Positions 8,985 through 19,470 of a stretch of DNA of 64,000 nt are shown here, piece by piece. The notes beneath the pieces were generated by a model that searched no databases, was not told the DNA's origin, and saw only the letters and a list, made by a program, of their open reading frames with translations. The position numbers were made by a program, and so were the translations under genes. Source of the DNA: Phascolarctos cinereus (Eukaryota > Chordata > Mammalia > Diprotodontia > Phascolarctidae). The stretch spans positions 1,426,001 to 1,490,000 of the forward strand of contig NW_018344227.1 of NCBI RefSeq assembly GCF_002099425.1, given 5' to 3'. Position 1 is the first letter of the stretch; each line of letters opens with the position of its first letter.

Positions 8985-10945
8985 GGTAATTTTTCTTATT
9001 CATTTTAAACTTAAATACAAAATTAGAAAAGAAAAAAAGAACATTTCCACATACACAGCAGAACACAAGAATTCATCATAAAACAATAGATTTCCATTTC
9101 AAGGAAACCAGTATAATAAATACTACACATTGTTTTTCAGAGCTACCTAGCTTTCCTATGCTTCCTTCTGTTCTCTGTTGCACACTTTTTACTTTGGTTT
9201 TTTCCCCCTTCCTCTCCTCCCTCCACCCTAAAGAAGGCTACAATTAGATGTGGATATCTATACATAAACATAGATATCTACAAATATGCACATATATACA
9301 CTCATATACACATATGTAAAACTGTACTATGCATATTTCCACTTGTCATCTCTTTCTCTGAAGGTGGATAGCATCTTCCTTCATTGGTCTAAGTCTTTCC
9401 ATGTTTTTCTAAATCAACTACCTCAGCATGTCCTACACCACAGCAGTATTCCAACATAATCACATCCTATCTGAGAGATGGTCTATGAAAGTTTCTTCCC
9501 AGTTTTCTGCATTTGTGTATTCTTGGCTGCATTGGTTTTATTTATACAAGTAAATTTTAATTTAAAATAATCAAAATTATGTGTTTTACACTTCAACAAT
9601 ACTCTTGCCTTATAGTTTAAGGTCTGATATTGCTCAGTCTCCTTCCTTTATATCTTTTCCCCTGGCTTCCTTGAAATTTCTGACCTTTTGTTCTTCCAAA
9701 TGAACTTTATTATTTTTTCTTGCTCAGTAAGATTTTTTTAGTAATTTAACTGGGATGGCATTGAATAAATAAATTAGGTAAAATTGTCATTTTTTATTAT
9801 ATGGGCTTTACCTGCCCATGAACAATAAATATTACTCCAGTTATTTAAATATGACTTTATTTGTACAAAAAGTGGTTTATGTTTATGTTCATGTAGTTCC
9901 TGTCTGTTTTGGCAGGTACACTCTCAGATATTTTACACTGTTGAGTTATTTAAAATGGTCTAAAACGTTATTGAATACTATTGGTGACACATAGTGTAGT
10001 TTCCCTATTTTTCTCTTTTCACTAAATCTATCTCAGCTTTAACTTGGTCTGAGATCATAATTACTAACCCTGCTTTTTTTACATAATAAATACTACTGCA
10101 GCCCTTCACTTTATTTTTGTATGTATCTGTCATTTTGATTGTTTCCTGAAAGCAACGTATCATTGAATTCCAATTTCTAATCTGCTGTTTCCATTGTATA
10201 GATAAATTCAGCCCATTCACAATTCTAAGCTATAATTACTTGTTGTGTATTTCCTTCCTTCCTATTTTTCCTCACCATCTTTCTCCCCTTATTTACCCTA
10301 TCCCTCCTTACTCCTCTAATTTCTTCTACTTATTGCTTTGCCCTCTATTCCTTAACCTACTCATCCCTCTAAGAGTCCCTATCTTATCCTCTCCCCTACC
10401 CTATTCCTAAGCCCTCTTATTTCTTTCTGAATTTAAAAGACTTTTATGCCCTTCTCAATGTATATGTTGTAACCTCTTTAAACCCGTTTCTAATGAGAGT
10501 CAGGTTCCAGCACTACCCACCCTCCTCCCCATTTACTTCTTCTGTATCAATTCCTCCTTTTGTGCCTCATTTGTAAGAGGTAATTACTCCTTTTTATCTC
10601 TCCCTATACAATTTTATTTTTTTAGAATCACCCCATCATACACATCTCAGCCCAAGCCTTTCTTTCAAACTACCCAAATAATGAAGACAATCATTAGAAT
10701 ACTGATAACATTTTCACGTGTAAGAAGTAAACAATTTGACCTTATTGAGTCCTTTATAATTGGTCTTTAATGCTTACCTTATATTTCTCCTGCATCTTAC
10801 ATGTCGAATTTTCCATCAAGTTCTGCTGTTCTTATCATAAATACCTGAAAGACTTTCAGTTGGTTAGATGCCCATTTTTTTCCATTCATGATTATACTTA
10901 ACCTTCCTGGGTAAGTTACCGTTGGTGATAACCCCAGCTCTTTTG
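8985..10945 (-). mobile_element. Internally deleted L1
   Basis: Minus-strand L1 in pieces. 9440-9600 is the late ORF2 segment. 9700-9970 is ORF2 around the VYLP-type region after the RT. After a jump near 9970 comes the ORF2 start (10005-10220), readable as MNGLNLSIQWKQQIRNW then CFQETI, the endonuclease N-terminus with its catalytic E. 10230-10920 is diverged inter-ORF or ORF1 sequence. The middle of ORF2 is missing. Diverged and non-functional. Confidence 0.75.
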
Positions 10946-10964
10946 TTCCACAAAATATAGAATT

Positions 10965-11332
10965 CCATCAAGTAAAAAACTACTTGAAATAATAAACAAC
11001 TTTAGCAAAGTTGCAGGCTATAAAACAAACCCACATAAATCATTGGTATTTCTATATATTACCAACAAAGCCCAACAGCAAGAGATAGAAAGAGAAATTT
11101 CATTTAAACTTACTGTAGACATTATAAAATATTTAGGAGTCTACCTCCCGAAACAAACCCAGGAACTCTATGAACACAATTATAAAACACTTTTCACACA
11201 AATAAAGTCAGATCTAAATAATTGGAAAAACATCAGTTGCTCATGGGTAGGCCGAGCTAATATAATAAAAATGACAATTCTACCTAAGCTAATTTACTTA
11301 TTCAGTGCCATACCAATCAAACTGGTCAGAAG
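10965..11332 (+). mobile_element. L1 ORF2 fragment, plus strand
   Basis: Reads through [31 protein letters not shown] and KNISCSWVGRANIIKMTILP in one frame. That is the L1 ORF2 region just after the RT fingers and palm (human counterpart IPCSWVGRINIVKMAILPK). It is joined at 11332 to minus-strand L1 5' UTR. The polarity is wrong for a simple twin-primed inversion, so these are probably two insertions or a rearrangement. Confidence 0.85.
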
Positions 11333-11860
11333 TAGGTGTTTACTATTCTCCTGGCCTGTGCTCTGGTCTGTGAGTGACCACAAGCACTCTTTTCTGCCCT
11401 GGAACTGTGAGGAAGGTCCCCCATCCACTATGGCTGCAAGCTCTGCTATGCTAGTTCTCCTCCTTGCCCTCGGACTACCACCCAGGACTGGGACCCAGTT
11501 CTGAGTATGGGCAAAGTAACAGAGTCCTGCTCCAGTGCCAGTCAAAAAACCCCTGTCATCTTCTTCTGACCAGTTGTTCGACCCCTTTACTGTCTATAGG
11601 CTGAGAACTCTGGAAGCAGCTGCTGTCACTGCCACTGCTGATTCAATCACTCCCAAGGCCTGATTTTGATTTGCTGTGGCAGGCGCTGCACTGGATCAAC
11701 CTGTACTAGACTGTGCTTCACTCTCACCCAGGTGGGACAAACCTTTCCTGCTGACCTTCTAAGCTGTCTTTGGCATCTGTGACCTGAGAGATCTGGAAAC
11801 CACCACTGTTGCCAGTGATTCACTCACCTCAAGGCCTGCTGCGGGTTTGCTAGGGCCCAG
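11333..11860 (-). mobile_element. L1 5' UTR fragment (second copy)
   Basis: Matches the middle of the 5' UTR at 12220-12720: 'cctggcctgtgctctggtct', 'gcactcttttctgccctgga', 'ggaagcagctgctg' and 'ctgaccttctaagctgtctt' occur in both in the same order. The two copies differ at many bases, so they come from separate elements and are not a recent duplication. Confidence 0.8.
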
Positions 11861-12916
11861 TCTGTACTCTACTTCTCTTACTTGCTTCTCAAAATCCTTT
11901 TCGAGCTTTTCCATGGCCTGGGACCAATTCATATTTTTCTTGGAGGCTTTGGATGTAGGAGCTTTGACTTTGTTGTCTTCTTCTGGTTGTATGTTTTGAT
12001 CTTTGTCACCAAAGTAAGAATCTGTGGTCTGACCTTTTTTTGCACTGTTTGCTTATGATCCCAGCCAATTACTTGACTATTAAACTCTTTGTTAAGGTAG
12101 GGGTCTGCTTCTACTGTGGAGAATGTACTGTCTCAAGATCCAGGAGTTTTGTGCAGCTGTTTTCAGAGATAATTCTAGGGACCTGTAAATTTTCAGTTCT
12201 TCCAAGGTGATATGATCAAAGGAGAGGTGGTTACTCCTTTCCTGGCCTGTGCTCTGGTCTATGAGTGACCATGAGCACTCTTTTCTGCCCTGGAACTGTG
12301 AGGAGGATTTTCTCTGTACCACCACTACAAACTCCACCACGCCAGCACTCCTCCTCACCCTAGGACCGCCACTCAGAACTATGACCCAGATCCAAGCACA
12401 AGCAAAGCAAGAGAATCCTGCACCAGCAAAGAGATCCCTGCAATCTCCCTCTGATCAGCTACTTGATTCCCACTCAGTCTGTGGGCTGGAAGCTCCAGAA
12501 GCAGCTGCTGCTCTGGGGCTGCGCATGGGGACTGGGGCTGGGACCAAGCTTCTCTCTTACCACAGTCACAGACTTTTCCTACTGACCTTCTAAGCTGTCT
12601 TTGGTGTTTCTGGGGGGAGAAGTCTGAAAACCGCCACAGCTGCCCATGATTCAGTCCCCTAAGGGCTGCTCCAGGTTCACTGAGGCCTATTTTACCTGCA
12701 TACCCACACCGAACTGCATTCCTCTCTGCACCCAACATTATAGACCTTTCTGATCAACTATCCAAGTTGTCTTGGGCTGGAAATTTGTTTCACTCTGTCT
12801 TTTTGTGGGTTCTGCTGCTTTAGAATTTGTTTAGGGCCATTTTTTACAGGCATTTGGATGGGTTTGGGGGAGAGCTGAAGCAAGTCACTGCTTTTACTCC
12901 ACCATCTTGGCTCCTA
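11861..12916 (-). mobile_element. L1 5' end: 5' UTR and start of ORF1
   Basis: Minus-strand L1 whose 5' terminus is preserved. The L1 start motif GGAGCCAAGATGGTGG is at 12899-12914. The 5' UTR runs to about 12060. ORF1 starts near 12050, with the ATG degraded to ATA, and encodes an N-terminal segment resembling that of the copies at 18503, 22835 and 24750. It breaks off at about 11861 against another 5' UTR piece. Confidence 0.8.
12899..12914 (-). promoter_or_regulatory. L1 5' terminus with YY1-like site
   Basis: The minus strand reads GGAGCCAAGATGGTGG. Human L1 starts with a similar CAAGATGGC motif bound by YY1, which positions transcription initiation. One base differs from the ideal AAGATGGCG core. 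Confidence 0.5.
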
Positions 12917-12917
12917 A

Positions 12918-13253
12918 TATGCACACTTTTGTAGTGCTTTTGACATAGTTCCAAATTGTTCTCCAGAATGGTTGGACCAATTCATCACTCCACCAACAAT
13001 TCACTAATGTACTTATTTTTCCCTCATCCCCTCTGTCATTTGTCATCTCTGATAGGTCATAGGTGCTACCTCAGAGTTGTTTTAATTTGCATTTCTCTAA
13101 TCAATAGTGATTTAGAGCATTTTTTTATATGACTATAGTTATCTTTGATTTCTTCTTCTGAAAACTGCCATTTATATCATTTCACCATTTATCAATTGGG
13201 GAATGACTCTTATTCTTACAAATTTGGCTCAGTTCTATACTCAGTATATATTT
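12918..13253 (-). mobile_element. Older L1, ORF2 C-terminal part (left piece)
   Basis: Reverse complement of the L1 ORF2 end, including 'aatcactattgattagag' and 'ccaattgataaatgg', which recur at 717-815 and 14520-14640. It continues at 13871 after the insertion of a plus-strand L1. On its left it abuts the 5' end of the L1 at 11861-12916. Confidence 0.8.
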
Positions 13254-13270
13254 GAGAAATGAGGTCTTTA

Positions 13271-13853
13271 ATGCCCATCAACTGGGGAATGGCTGAGCAA
13301 GTTGTGGTATGTGAATGTAATGGAATACTATTGTGCTAGAAGAAATGATGAACAGGCTGACTTCAGAAAAACCTGGAAAGACCTATATGGTCTGATGCTA
13401 AGTGAAGTGAGCAGAACCAAGAGGACTTTGTACACAATAACAGCCATATTATAGGATGACTAATATTGTTAAACTGAACCCTTCTCAGCATTACAAGGAT
13501 CTAAGACATCTCCAGAGGACTTTGGGATGGAAAATGCTGTCCACATCCAAAGAAAGAACTATGGAAGTCGAATCGCTATCACTTATTTTTACCTTTGTTG
13601 AGTTTTGTTTCATCTTTCTGATGGTTCCTCCTGTTGGTTTTAATTTTTACTTACAACTTTACTAATGTGAAAATATGTTTAATAGGAATGTAAACGTAAA
13701 ACCTATATTGTATTGTGCGCCGTCTTGGGGGGGGGGAGGAAGGGGGAGAAAAATTTTCAACTCAAAAGCATATGGAAGTGATTATTGATAAATCCATAAA
13801 TTAATAAAATTGGGAAAAAATGCTGATTGAATTTTTTTTAAAAAAAAAAGAGA
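13271..13853 (+). mobile_element. Short L1 3' end with perfect 17-bp target duplication
   Basis: Encodes the last part of ORF2 (the NGMAEQ... EYYCARRNDEQADF-type segment and SEVSRTKRTLYTIT) followed by 3' UTR and an A-rich tail. It is flanked by gagaaatgaggtcttta at 13254-13270 and 13854-13870, identical. It split an older minus-strand L1. The exact duplication suggests a fairly recent insertion. Confidence 0.95.
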
Positions 13854-13870
13854 GAGAAATGAGGTCTTTA

Positions 13871-14475
13871 TCAGAGAAACTTGCCATAAAAATTTTTTGG
13901 TATTACTTCATTGTCTATGGTACCTTTAAGAAAAATGTAATTTCTCTGATTATCCCATTCCATTAGGTCTATTTTTGATTTTGCTTCATTATGATTGCTA
14001 CTCCTGCCTTTTTTTAGTTCAGCTGAATCACATTAGATTTTTGCTCCAGTCCTTTCCTTTAAATCTGTGTGTGTCTTTCTTTTTCAAGTATGTCTCTTAT
14101 AAACAACACATTGCTGGATTCTGATTTCTAATCAAATCTGCTATTTGCTTCCATTTTATGGGTGAACTCATCGCATTCACATTCACAGTTATGATCAGTG
14201 TTTATTTCCCTCTATCCCATTTTCTTCTATTTCTTCTTCTTTGTATCCTGTCCATCTTCAAACTTCTATTTTGCTTCTAACCACTGCCTCCCTTAATCTG
14301 CCTTCCTTTTTAACATCCTCCCTTTCTTTCTACCCTCCTATTTCCCTATTGAGTAAGCTACGTTTCTGTACACTCAGTGGTGTATTATTCCCTCTTTGAA
14401 CCAATTCCAAAAAGAGTGAGGTTCAAGCATTGCCTACCACACCCCTATTTTGCTGTCCACTTTAAAAGTTCTTCC
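13871..14475 (-). mobile_element. Older L1, right piece with internal deletion
   Basis: Continues the element at 12918-13253. Near 13905 it jumps from the late ORF2 segment directly to the endonuclease N-terminus ('attacttcattgtctatgg', as at 16640), then to the ORF1-ORF2 spacer ('ccctctttgaaccaa', as at 21460). Most of ORF2 is missing. Confidence 0.75.
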
Positions 14476-15980
14476 TCGCATGATAGGTGTGACGTGGTAC
14501 CTCAGAGTCATTTTGGTTTGCATTTCTCTAATCAGTAGTGATTTAGAACATTTTTTTCATATAACTATAGATAGCTTTAGTTTCTTCCTCTGAGAACTGC
14601 CTGTTCATATCCTTTGACCATTTATCAATTGGGGAATGACTTGTATTCTTATAAATTTGACTTAGTTCTCTAAAAATTTTATGAGGCCTTTATCAGAGAC
14701 ATGGGTTGTAAAAATTTCTTTCCTAGTTTTCCCCTTCCCTCCTAATCTTGAATGCATTGGATTTATTTGTGCAAAAACTTTTCAATTTAATGTAATCAAA
14801 ATTATTCATTTTGTATTTTATAATGTTCTCTATCTCTTATTTGGTCATAAATTCTTCCCTTCTCCATAGATCTAAAAGTTAAACCATTCCCTGCTCTTCT
14901 AGTTTGCTTATAGTATCAGTCTTTATATCTAAATTATGTACCCATTTTGACTTTACCTTGGCATAGGGTGTAAGATGTTGGTCTATGCCCACTTTCTGCC
15001 ATCCATTTTTCAAGTTTTCCCAGCAGTTTTTGCCAAATACTGATTTCTTATCCCAGAAGCTGGAGTCTTTCGATTTATCAAATAGTAGATTCATACAGTC
15101 ATTGACTGTTGTGTCTTGCATACCTAACCTATTTCACTGATCCACCACTTTATTTCTTAGCCAGTACCAAGTAGTTTTGATGATTCCTGCTTTTTAAGAT
15201 TAGGTGCAACTAAGGCCACCTTTGCTTGCATTTCCTTTCATTAGTTCCCTTGATATTATGGACTTTTTGTTCTTCCAGATGAATTGTGTTATTGTTTTTT
15301 CTAGCTCTATAAAATAATTTTTGGTAGATTGATTGGGATGGCCCTGAATAAATAAATTAATTTAGGTAGAACTGTCATTTTGTTATATTAGCTCAGCCTA
15401 CCCATGAGCAGCTGATATTTTCGCAATTATTTAGATGTGACTTTATTTGTGTGAAAAGTGTTTTGTGATTGTATTCATATAGTTCCTGGTTTAGTTTTGG
15501 CAGGTAGACTCCCAAATATTTTATAGTGTCTACAGTAATTTTAAATGGAATTTCTCTTTCTGTCTCTTGCTGTTGGGCTTTGTTGGTAATATATAGAAAT
15601 GCCAATGATTTATGTGGGCTTATTTTATACCCTGCAACTTTGCTAAAGTTGTTTATTATTTCAAGTAACTTTTTACTTGATTCTTTAGATATACCATCAC
15701 ATCAACTGCAAAGAGTGATGATAGCTTTATTTCTTCTTTGCCTATTCTAATTCCTTCAATTTTTTTTCTTCTCTAATTGCTACAGTTAACATTTCTAGCA
15801 TAATATTGAATAAGAGTGGTGATGATGGACATTCTTGTTTCATCCTCAATCTTATTGGAAATGCTTCTAGTTTATCCCCGTTGCATATAATGCTTGCTGA
15901 TGGTTTTTGATAGATGCTATCTATCATTTTAAGGCAGACTCCATTTATTCCTATGCTCTCTACTGTTTTTAATAGGAATA
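14476..15980 (-). mobile_element. L1 (host element), ORF2 RT to C-terminal part
   Basis: Minus-strand ORF2. 15742-15970 carries RT residues KQECPSSPLLFNIMLEML (human SPLLFNIVLEVLA). Near 15700 the FADD box reads FAVD, so a catalytic Asp is lost. 15393-15605 is the [17 protein letters not shown] and [12 protein letters not shown] segment. 14879-15121 is further C-terminal. The element is interrupted at 15981-19470 by a second L1 and resumes at 19471. Confidence 0.88.
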
Positions 15981-16249
15981 GGTGTTGTATTTTGTCCTTT
16001 TTCTAGTTTTTTTAGTTGTATGCCCAATTCATTAATCTCCTCTTTTTCTATTTTATTTATGTAAGCATTTAGAGAGATAAAACTTCCCCTAAGAACTGCT
16101 TTCGCTGCATCCCATAGGTTTTGGTATGTTGCCTCATTATTGTCATTCTCTTGAATGAAATTAGTTATTGTTTTTATGATTTGCTGTTTGACCCAATCAT
16201 TTTTTAGGATTAGATTATTTAGATTCCAATTATTTTTTAGTCTATCTTT

Positions 16250-16930
16250 CCATGGCCCTTTATTACATATAATTTTTATTGCGTCATGATCTGAAAAGGA
16301 TGCATTTAATATTTCTGCCTTTCTGCATTGGATTGTCGAGTTTTTATGCCCTAGTACATGGTCAATTTTTGTGTATGTGCCATGTACGAGAAAAAAGTAT
16401 ATTCCTTTCTATCCCCATTCAGTTTTCTCCAGAGGTCTATCATACCTAACTTTTCTAATGTTCTATTCACCTCCTTAACTTCTTCTTTTTATTTTGTGGT
16501 TAGACTTATCTAGTGCCAGAGGGGAGGTTCAGGTCCCCCACTAGTATAGTTTTGCTGTCTATTTCTTCCTGTAACTCCCTGAACTTCTCCTGTAAGAATT
16601 TGGATGCTATACCATTTGGTGCATATATATTTAGTAATGATATTACTTCATTGTCTATGGTGCCTTTTAGCAGGATGTAGTTTCCTTCCTTATCTCTTTT
16701 GATTAGATCTATTTTTGCTTTTGCTTTGTCTGAGATCAGGATTGCTACCCCTGCTTTTTTTACTTCAGCTGACGCATAATATATTCTGCTCCAGCCTTTT
16801 ACTTTACCCTGTATGTGTTACTCTTTTTCAAATATGTTTCCTATAAACAACATATTGTAGGATGTTTTTAATCCATTCTGCAATCTGTTTCTGTTTTATG
16901 GGAGAGTTCATCCCATTCACATTCACAGTT
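16250..16930 (-). pseudogene. L1 ORF2 endonuclease, damaged
   Basis: APE-type endonuclease that would nick target DNA for reverse transcription. Around 16660-16760 the minus strand reads AILISDKAKAKIDLI and KRDKEGNYILLKGT, and near 16290-16370 KIDHVLGHKN and FSDHDAIK, which contains the SDH catalytic pair. The frame shifts several times, so no complete domain is encoded. Confidence 0.75.
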
Positions 16931-17580
16931 ATGATTACTATCTGTGTCTTTTTCTCCATCCTTTCCCCCCATTTATGCTTTTCTTTCTCCTTTTTCCTTT
17001 CCCTTCACTAGTGTTTTGCTTTTGACCACCTCCTCCTTCAGTCCCTTCCCCCTTTTATTATCCCTTTCCCTTTTCTTCCCCTTTAGGGTTACTGCTGCTT
17101 CCCTCCCTTCTTTCCCCCCCTTCCTTCTATCCCCCCTTCCTTTTCTTTCCCCTTTTCCCTTCTACTGCCTATAGGGCAAGTTAGATTTCTATACCTAACT
17201 GATTATATTATGCCCTTCTTGAGCCAAATCTGATGAGAGTAAGGTTCAAACAATGCTCCCCCCCCTTTCCCTCTGCTGTAATAGGATTTTGTGTCTTTTC
17301 CTGTAATGTAATTTACCCTTGTCTGCCTCCTCCTTTCTCAGTAACTTTTCTAAGATCAGAGTGGTCCACTTATTTGGATCCATTTAACCCACTTGATTAG
17401 ATTTTTTTTTATCATTACATCAAAGTCAACTAATATCCACCTCTTTATGTATACTCCTTTAACAAGGTGTAATAACAATACAGTTCTCAAGGGTTGCAAG
17501 TCTCATATTCCCTTGTAGGGGTTTAAACAGCTCCCCCCCTTATTAACAACATATTGTATCCTTCTGTCCCATTTACCTTT

Positions 17581-17886
17581 TTAAGTCCTTCTTGAGTCCT
17601 GTACTTGAAGATCAAATTTTTTGTTGAGCTCTGGTCTTTTTATCAGGAAAGTTTGGAAGTCTCCTATTTCATTGAATATCCACCTCCTCCCTTGAAAAAT
17701 GATGCTCATTTTTGCTGGGTAATTGATCCTTGGCTGCATTCCAAGCTCCTTTGCCTTACGGAATATCATGTTCCATGCCCTGCGGTCTTTTAATGTAGAA
17801 GCTGCAAGGTCCTGTGTAATCCTGACTGTGGTTCCATGATATTTAAATTCTTTCTTTCTGGCTGCTTGCAGCACCTTCTCTTTCAT
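17581..17886 (-). pseudogene. L1 ORF1p C-terminal domain
   Basis: An open stretch of about 100 codons: MKEKVLQAARKKEF, TVRITQDLAASTLKDRRAW, QPRINYPAKMSI and IFNEIGDFQTFL. It corresponds to the RNA-binding C-terminal part of L1 ORF1p (human has KPIRLTADLSAETLQARREW and ISYPAKLSF). It would form the trimeric RNA chaperone together with the coiled coil at 18084-18503. The two open stretches are out of continuous frame. Confidence 0.88.
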
Positions 17887-18083
17887 CTGGTAATTTTGGA
17901 ATTTTGCTATTTATTTCTTGGCTTGTCAATTTGGGATCTCTTTCAGGTGGTGATGGTGGATTCTTTCTATGGTTATTTTCCCTTCTGGTTCTAGGACTTC
18001 TGGGCAGTTTTCCTTTATGATTTCCTGAAAGATACTGTCCAGGCTCTTTTTTTCATCATGATTTTCAGGTAGTCCAATAATTT

Positions 18084-18503
18084 TTAAATTGTCTCTCCTG
18101 AGTCGATTTTCCAGGTCAGTTTTACTGATGAGGTATTTTCATCATTTTTTCTTTTTTGTTTCTGTTTGACTGATTCTTGCTCTCTCATAGAGGCATTAGT
18201 TTCCATTTGTCCAATTCTAGTTTTTAACAGATTGTTTTCTTCTGTTAGTTTTTGTACTTCCTTCTTCAACTGGCCAATTGTGTTTTTTAGGGACTTGTTT
18301 TCTTCAGTGTACTCTTCTGTTAGTTTTTGTCCTTCCTTCTTCAATTGGCCAATTGTGTTTTTTAGGGACTTGTTTTCTTCAGTGTATTTTTTTTCCAACT
18401 GGCCAATTGTATTTTTGAAGGACTCTTTTACCTCTCTCATTTGACTATTAAAATCCTTCTTGAGCTCTTCTAAGAAGGCTTTTTGGGCTTCAGACCAGTT
18501 CAT
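18084..18503 (-). pseudogene. L1 ORF1p N-terminal coiled coil with tandem repeat
   Basis: 139 open codons starting MNWSEAQKAFLEELKKDF. They are followed by a long leucine/isoleucine heptad region in which the phrase ENKSLKNTIGQLKKE is repeated. At DNA level a 75-bp unit is duplicated in tandem (18240-18314 and 18315-18389) with a partial third copy to about 18415. The sister element at 22425-22835 has only one version. ORF1p forms a trimer through this coiled coil. The ATG chosen is the one after the last upstream stop. Earlier N-terminal sequence, to about 18600, lies in a broken frame. Confidence 0.88.
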
Positions 18504-19454
18504 ATTCCCTTTTGTTGTTGCAGATGTGGGTTTATTGATAATGTTGTCCTCTTCAGAATTTCTGTCTTGGTCTTCACTCTTCTCATAATATGAATCTGTG
18601 GTATGTTTCTTTTTACTCGTGGTGTTTCTTTATTCCCTGGCCTTTAAAGAGATTGAGCTCTCCTGCTGGGGCACAGAGGGTACTCACCCAAGCTTCTTGT
18701 GTTGGGAGCCTAGGTCTTGGTCACTGGATTTGTGTGCTGGGGCCTCTTATGCTGGGAATTGGAGGCTGTAGGTTTCTGGCAGCTTACCTCATGTTGGGCT
18801 GGAATCAGCAAGGCTGGAACTTTCAGGCAATTCTAGGTTGCCTGCTTTTCCTTTCCTTTAGCTTTCTTCCTCTCCTTTTAGATGGCTGCTGCAGGATGTT
18901 TATCTGCCTGGGGCCCCCTGCAGTGTTGTCTCCCTCCTTTCTGCTAATGCACCTCCTTTGCAGTGGAGTGCCAAGACTCCTGGTGGTTTTCTGAGCTGGT
19001 TTCCACCATTCCCCCCACACACACCCACCCTCACTGAGGCACTCGGAGGTCCAGGTGTTGGTGTTTGCCTGCTTTACCACCTGGGCTTCAGGATTTCTTC
19101 ACAATTGGAGGCTTCAGGGCTCCTACAGCTCACCTGGTGTTGGGTTGGAATCAGCAAGGCCAGGGCTTTAGGAAGCCTTTAGGCTGTTTTCTTCACCTCC
19201 TTTCAGATGAATGCCACAGGGTACTTGTGCACCTAGGGCCCCTTGTAGTTCTGCCTCCCTTATTTTTGCTGAGGCACTGGGAGACCCGTTTTCTGGGCTA
19301 CTGCACTGCTGCTCCTCGTCTTTCTTCTATTTCAGGTGTTCCAGGGTTTTTTTTTTTCTGGAGTGATATTTTCTGGATTTTCAGAGGTTGATAGGGGAGA
19401 GTGAGAGCAACTACCTTTTCACTCCGCCATCTTGGCTCCTGGAAGCAGAACTCC
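18504..19454 (-). promoter_or_regulatory. L1 5' UTR with YY1 site
   Basis: About 950 nt of GC-richer sequence upstream of ORF1, the internal promoter region of this L1. At its 5' terminus the minus strand reads GGAGCCAAGATGGCGG (19424-19439). That contains AAGATGGCG, a strong match to the YY1 core used by human L1. Confidence 0.7.
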
Positions 19455-19470
19455 GGTGTTGTATTTTGTC

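Larger units (their letters stand above)
15997..19454 (-). mobile_element. 5'-complete, 3'-truncated L1 inside another L1
   Basis: Minus-strand L1 comprising 5' UTR (19454-18504), ORF1 (18503-17581), spacer, and ORF2 through the endonuclease (about 16930-16250), ending in a short A-rich linker (about 15997-16020). It is flanked by an exact 16-bp duplication, ggtgttgtattttgtc, at 15981-15996 and 19455-19470. The surrounding L1 is continuous across the duplication. The RT, C-terminal domain, 3' UTR and a long poly-A are all absent at the 3' end. L1 insertions usually lose the 5' end, so this pattern is unusual. Confidence 0.9.

Noticed and set aside
8599-9081. Long open frames on both strands over the pyrimidine tract
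   Set aside because: Pure microsatellite translation (FSFLF or KRKEK repeats); no domain, no conserved start.
10965-12916. Opposite-strand L1 pieces considered as a twin-primed inversion
   Set aside because: Twin priming puts the inverted piece at the 5' side of the element; here the order is reversed, and the two 5' UTR copies differ, so separate insertions or rearrangement fit better.
18240-18415. Regular repeat considered as a CRISPR-like or satellite array
   Set aside because: The repeat lies in frame in L1 ORF1 with no spacers; it is a coding tandem duplication.
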